Origin: Asanoa iriomotensis
GTDB taxonomy: Bacteria > Actinomycetota > Actinomycetes > Mycobacteriales > Micromonosporaceae
NCBI RefSeq assembly: GCF_016862515.1
Contig: NZ_BONC01000036.1
Location: 19,600-83,599, forward strand
Direction of reading: 5' to 3'
Length of the DNA: 64,000 nucleotides
The notes under the pieces are model-generated. The model saw nothing but the letters and a program-made list of their open reading frames with translations. It ran no database searches and was not told the DNA's origin. Both the position numbers and the translations under genes were made by a program. Each line of letters begins with the position of its first letter. The first letter of the stretch is position 1. Shown here piece by piece: positions 61,618 to 64,000 of this stretch.

Positions 61618-63056
61618 CCGACCTGACCGAAGAGGAAGTGTTGCTCGCGGCCCGCGGGTACATCGACGCCGCCGAAGAGGCCGGCGTGGCCACCGGCCGA
61701 CGGCTCAAAGTCACCAGGGCCAGCGAGATCACCATGCGGGGCACCCGGTGGCTGTGGGAGGAACCCGTCGGGCAGGACGCCGTCGCGCGGTTCATGTCGC
61801 CGCTGCCGCCGGCACGCTGGCTGCCTCTCGGCGGCCTGTGCCTACTCGGTGGGCGGGAGGGCATCGGCAAGACGACGTGGGCCTACCGCATCGCCGCTCA
61901 GGTGACCACAGGGACGCTGCCAGGCTCGTTCCACGGACAGCCCCGCAGCGTCGTCGTAGCGGCCACAGAGGACGACTGGGCGCGCACCATCGTGCCGCGG
62001 CTCGTTGCCGCGGGCGCCGACCTGGCGCGCGTGCTGCGGGTCGACGCGATCGAAGACGATCATGTGTCCGGCCTGACCCTGCCGGCCGACGTCGGCGCGC
62101 TGCAGCGGCTGTGCGCGCGTGAGGGGGTCGTGCTGATCCTGCTCGATCCGCTCATGGGCACCATCTCCGGCGCGCTCGACACCCACAAGGATGCCGAGGT
62201 GCGCCAGGCGCTTGAACCCCTGTCCCGACTCGCCCACGACGGGCAGATGACCATCCTCGGTCTGATCCACGTCAACAAAAGCCAGGGCAGCGACCTCCTG
62301 ACCCGCCTCATGGCGTCCCGGGCGTTCTCGGCCGTCGCGCGTGCTGTCCTGTTCGCATCCAAGGAGGAGCCGGAGCCTGGCGCCGACGAAAAGCCGCACG
62401 AGACGTTCCTGCTCGGGCAGGCGAAGAACAACCTCGCCGCCAAGGTGCCGCACAGCGTCAGATACCACATCGAGGGCGTGAAGGTCGGCCACGACGACGA
62501 CCTGAACGAGGCCATTTGGTCGTCACACATCGTGGTCGACGGGAGGGCCGACGGGCGCATTGACGACCTGATGACCGCGCAGGAGAGCCGGTCGGCGCAG
62601 CGGGACACGCCCCGCGACCGGGCGTGCAAGTGGCTGCGGGGGTACCTCACCGGGAAAGGTGCTGTCGAGTCGGCCACGGTCAAGGCAGCCGGCAGGGCAG
62701 AGGGGTTCAGCGACCCGACGATCAAGCGAGCGAGCACCGATCTTGAGATCGTCGTTTCGTACCTGCCGGGTGCCAACCGCACCGCGTGGACGCTACCGAC
62801 CTTCGTAATGGCTGAGCCAGTTGAGCCGGTTGATCTGTTTGAGCCGGTTGAGCCAGTTGTACAAAGCGGGACAGAGCGCCCTACTGGCTCAACCGGCTCA
62901 GCGGCTCAGTCCCCCCGCGAGGCTGAGCCGGTGCCTGATCCGGTCTGTTGCGGCGATCGAGGGGCGGGCGGCCCGCTCGCCACCGAAGGGGGACCGCTAC
63001 AGCCGCGGTGCCAGTTCTGCGTCAACTCGCCCACCTACTACAAGCGCGGTGGATAG
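61614..63056 (+). CDS. RecA-fold replication ATPase (RepA/DnaB-like) of mobile element
   Basis: 480 aa from the ATG at 61614. Walker A GGREGIGKTTWAYRIA at ~82-97, Walker B VVLILLDPLMG, then a GLIHVNKSQG sensor segment: the AAA_25/RepA hexameric helicase signature in plasmids and phages. A winged-helix-like segment (CKWLRGYLTGKGAVESATVKAAGR) follows, then a tail in which EPVEPVDLFEPVEPV is repeated and a last CxxC pair (CQFC) appears. It probably loads or acts as the replicative helicase of the element. The repeated DNA coding for the tail may be the origin. Confidence 0.75.
   Translation: MTDLTEEEVLLAARGYIDAAEEAGVATGRRLKVTRASEITMRGTRWLWEEPVGQDAVARFMSPLPPARWLPLGGLCLLGGREGIGKTTWAYRIAAQVTTGTLPGSFHGQPRSVVVAATEDDWARTIVPRLVAAGADLARVLRVDAIEDDHVSGLTLPADVGALQRLCAREGVVLILLDPLMGTISGALDTHKDAEVRQALEPLSRLAHDGQMTILGLIHVNKSQGSDLLTRLMASRAFSAVARAVLFASKEEPEPGADEKPHETFLLGQAKNNLAAKVPHSVRYHIEGVKVGHDDDLNEAIWSSHIVVDGRADGRIDDLMTAQESRSAQRDTPRDRACKWLRGYLTGKGAVESATVKAAGRAEGFSDPTIKRASTDLEIVVSYLPGANRTAWTLPTFVMAEPVEPVDLFEPVEPVVQSGTERPTGSTGSAAQSPREAEPVPDPVCCGDRGAGGPLATEGGPLQPRCQFCVNSPTYYKRGG
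62812..62932. repeat. Iteron-like repeat cluster, candidate replication origin
   Basis: About eight TGAGCC(A/G)GTT-type units, five in one direction (62812-62859 and 62922) and three inverted (62883-62910). Arms 62841-62857 and 62883-62899 form a 17-bp perfect inverted repeat. They lie within the end of the ATPase gene. Confidence 0.6.
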
Positions 63057-63091
63057 GGCAGGATGTCCGTTTTCCCTTGATCAACTACCCT

Positions 63092-63118
63092 AGGACACTT
63101 CCACGTCTGTCCTTTTTC
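63092..63118 (+). terminator. Terminator after the ATPase gene
   Basis: AGGACA and TGTCCT arms around a 10-nt loop, then TTTTCTCTCT. It lies 36 bp after the stop and before repeat copy 2. Confidence 0.6.
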
Positions 63119-63193
63119 TCTCTCCGGGAGCCGGGGCGCTGCGGGACGTGATCACTCTGAGTAACGGCTACCAAAGCGGGCCCAATCGAACTT

Positions 63194-63252
63194 CCTAGTC
63201 GCTGAAAGACTTACCCTGCAAGGGATAGTCGCTCAGCGACTCGACATTGGAC
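63194..63252. repeat. 59-bp repeat block, copy 2
   Basis: Near identical to copy 1 at an offset of 2784 bp; three substitutions lie at 63211-63214. It has the same AGTCGCT units, palindrome and final TTGGAC. Confidence 0.9.
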
Positions 63253-63276
63253 AGACGCGTCGGATCTACTTATATT
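63247..63276 (+). promoter_or_regulatory. Candidate promoter giving a leaderless mRNA
   Basis: TTGGAC (63247-63252), 18 bp, TATATT (63271-63276). The ATG of the next gene is at 63283, 7 bp after the -10, where the transcript would begin, and no ribosome-binding site fits between. Leaderless initiation is therefore expected. Confidence 0.6.
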
Positions 63277-63282
63277 CAGGTC

Positions 63283-63636
63283 ATGGCTAACAGAACGTTC
63301 TATCTCCCCGACGGTGCGGAGCCGGTGTACGGCCGGGCGCAGGCCATCGCGGCCGACGCGGGGCGATCGGTCTCCGACGTGATCGTCGGGCTGCTGGCCC
63401 TGTACGTACACGCCCACGATTGCGGTCCCACCGCGCCGGCCGGCGTCGAGGTGTACCGACAGGCCGAGCGTCGCGCACGCACCGCCCTGGCGGACCTGGC
63501 GGCCCAGCCGGGCGGTAGCTGTGACGGTTGCGGCGATCCGGCCACCCGCACGGGGGTCAGCTTCGACCTGACCGCAGCGGACCACCCGATGACGATCACG
63601 CGCTCTTGTGAGTCGTGCGCCGCGGTGTCGGCGTGA
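63283..63636 (+). CDS. RHH-like/zinc-ribbon protein of mobile element
   Basis: 117 aa. The N-terminal MANRTFYLPDGAEPVYGRAQ and RSVSDVIVGLLALYV look like a ribbon-helix-helix DNA-binding start; the C-terminal CDGC and CESC pairs could bind zinc. Translated directly at the mRNA 5' end (see promoter). Its stop overlaps the prohead protease start (GTGA). Could be a regulator of the capsid genes or a scaffold-like factor. Confidence 0.6.
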   Translation: MANRTFYLPDGAEPVYGRAQAIAADAGRSVSDVIVGLLALYVHAHDCGPTAPAGVEVYRQAERRARTALADLAAQPGGSCDGCGDPATRTGVSFDLTAADHPMTITRSCESCAAVSA

Positions 63637-64000
63637 AGACGTTCGTGGCGCTGCCGGTCGCCGGGTTCGCGGTCGACTCCGCGGCCCGCACGATCGAGGG
63701 GCTCGCGATGCCGTACGGCGCGACCGCTCATAAGCACGGGCTTATGTTCAGGTTCGCCGCTGGCTCGATCAAGTGGACCGACGTCGGCCGGATCAAGCTG
63801 CTGCGCGACCACGACATCGCCAAGCCGGTCGGGAAGGCGCTCGCGCTGACCGACACCGCCGAGGGGCTGCGGGTGCGCTTCCGGGTGGCGCGCGGCCCGG
63901 CCGGTGATGAGGCGTTGCAGCTCGCGGAAGACGGCGTGTTGGACGGGCTCAGCGTCGGCGTGGACTTCGAGGAGTCCGATACCACAGTGGACAGTGACAG
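63633..64000 (+). CDS. HK97-family prohead protease (truncated by window end)
   Basis: 122 residues from the GTG at 63633; the frame runs off the window, which is why no stop is seen. It has the signature of HK97 prohead proteases: GLAMPYG near the start, LLRDHD with the catalytic His, DTAEGLRVRFRVA and DGLSVGVDF with the catalytic Ser. The protease cleaves scaffold/capsid N-termini during head maturation; a major capsid gene is expected next. Start codon overlaps the preceding stop. Confidence 0.8.
   Translation, partial: MKTFVALPVAGFAVDSAARTIEGLAMPYGATAHKHGLMFRFAAGSIKWTDVGRIKLLRDHDIAKPVGKALALTDTAEGLRVRFRVARGPAGDEALQLAEDGVLDGLSVGVDFEESDTTVDSD

Larger units (their letters stand above)
58840..64000. 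mobile_element. Integrated phage-like/capsid-encoding element (left part)
   Basis: It begins in the gap before the recombinase; the left attachment site is not defined. Visible: large serine recombinase, four small coupled ORFs, RecA-fold ATPase with iteron-like repeats, RHH/zinc-ribbon protein, HK97-type prohead protease. No repressor, lysis, terminase or tail gene is present in the visible 5 kb. The right end lies outside. Confidence 0.7.

Overview
The window is high-GC chromosomal DNA with short intergenic gaps, many GTG/TTG starts, ATGA or GTGA stop/start overlaps, CBM2-bearing Ser/Thr kinase, MoeZ, DUF3107 and DUF3152 families. This points to an actinomycete, most likely Micromonosporaceae; the genus is my inference and cannot be proved from this stretch.

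Layout. 1-5.4 kb: divergent pair of an HTH-citrate synthase (cut by the window edge) and a homocitrate/isopropylmalate-synthase-like enzyme, then a very large AAA-type ATPase. 5.4-10.7 kb: minus-strand run of ABC-F protein, ArsR regulator, FMN reductase and a DrrA/DrrB-type exporter, bounded upstream by a six-unit 57-bp tandem repeat. 10.7-15.6 kb: ROK sugar kinase, TPR and Smr proteins, a repeat-rich surface protein and a membrane M28 peptidase. 15.7-22.5 kb: three-gene signalling operon (REC-PP2C phosphatase, CHASE3 histidine kinase, stand-alone receiver), an inositol-monophosphatase-like enzyme, a secreted coiled-coil M15-like hydrolase and a fused membrane/spermidine-synthase protein. 22.6-32.1 kb: Ser/Thr kinase with an extracellular CBM2, a Ktr-type K+ uptake pair, a glycerophosphodiesterase and a complete five-gene branched-chain amino-acid-type ABC importer. 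32.2-43.2 kb: M15-like protein plus asparagine synthetase, RecQ fused to a phosphoribosyltransferase-like end, NlpC/P60 hydrolase, copper chaperone operon with a CsoR-like box, methyltransferase, MBL-fold hydrolase and heme oxygenase under a DtxR/IdeR-like iron box. 43.4-55.3 kb: DEAD-box helicase, ferritin-like protein, DUF3107, TetR regulator, a 1034-aa proline-rich protein, alpha/beta hydrolase, two tandem DUF3152 metalloprotease-like proteins, MoeZ and a terpene-cyclase-fold protein.

55.3-57.4 kb is visibly poorer in GC. It holds a Fic protein preceded by duplicated ~97-bp blocks and four copies of a 10-bp word: a small acquired locus. After a gamma-glutamyltransferase, 58.9 kb to the window end is an integrated phage-like element: large serine recombinase, four tightly coupled small ORFs, a RecA-fold (RepA-like) ATPase with an iteron-like repeat cluster in its 3' end, an RHH-like/zinc-ribbon protein and the start of an HK97-type prohead protease. 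Two nearly identical 59-bp blocks 2.78 kb apart each end in a -35 hexamer followed, 18 bp later, by a -10-like hexamer; the second would give a leaderless message starting at the ATG of its gene. The compact order integrase - replication ATPase - capsid protease, with no lysis or regulatory genes in between, resembles a capsid-encoding satellite or integrative element more than a full temperate phage. It is the most interesting part of the window, but its right end lies outside it.

Palindromes are unusually rich: the GGAACGGTCCGTTCC element occurs four or more times in two intergenic gaps, and several near-perfect long hairpins lie between genes.
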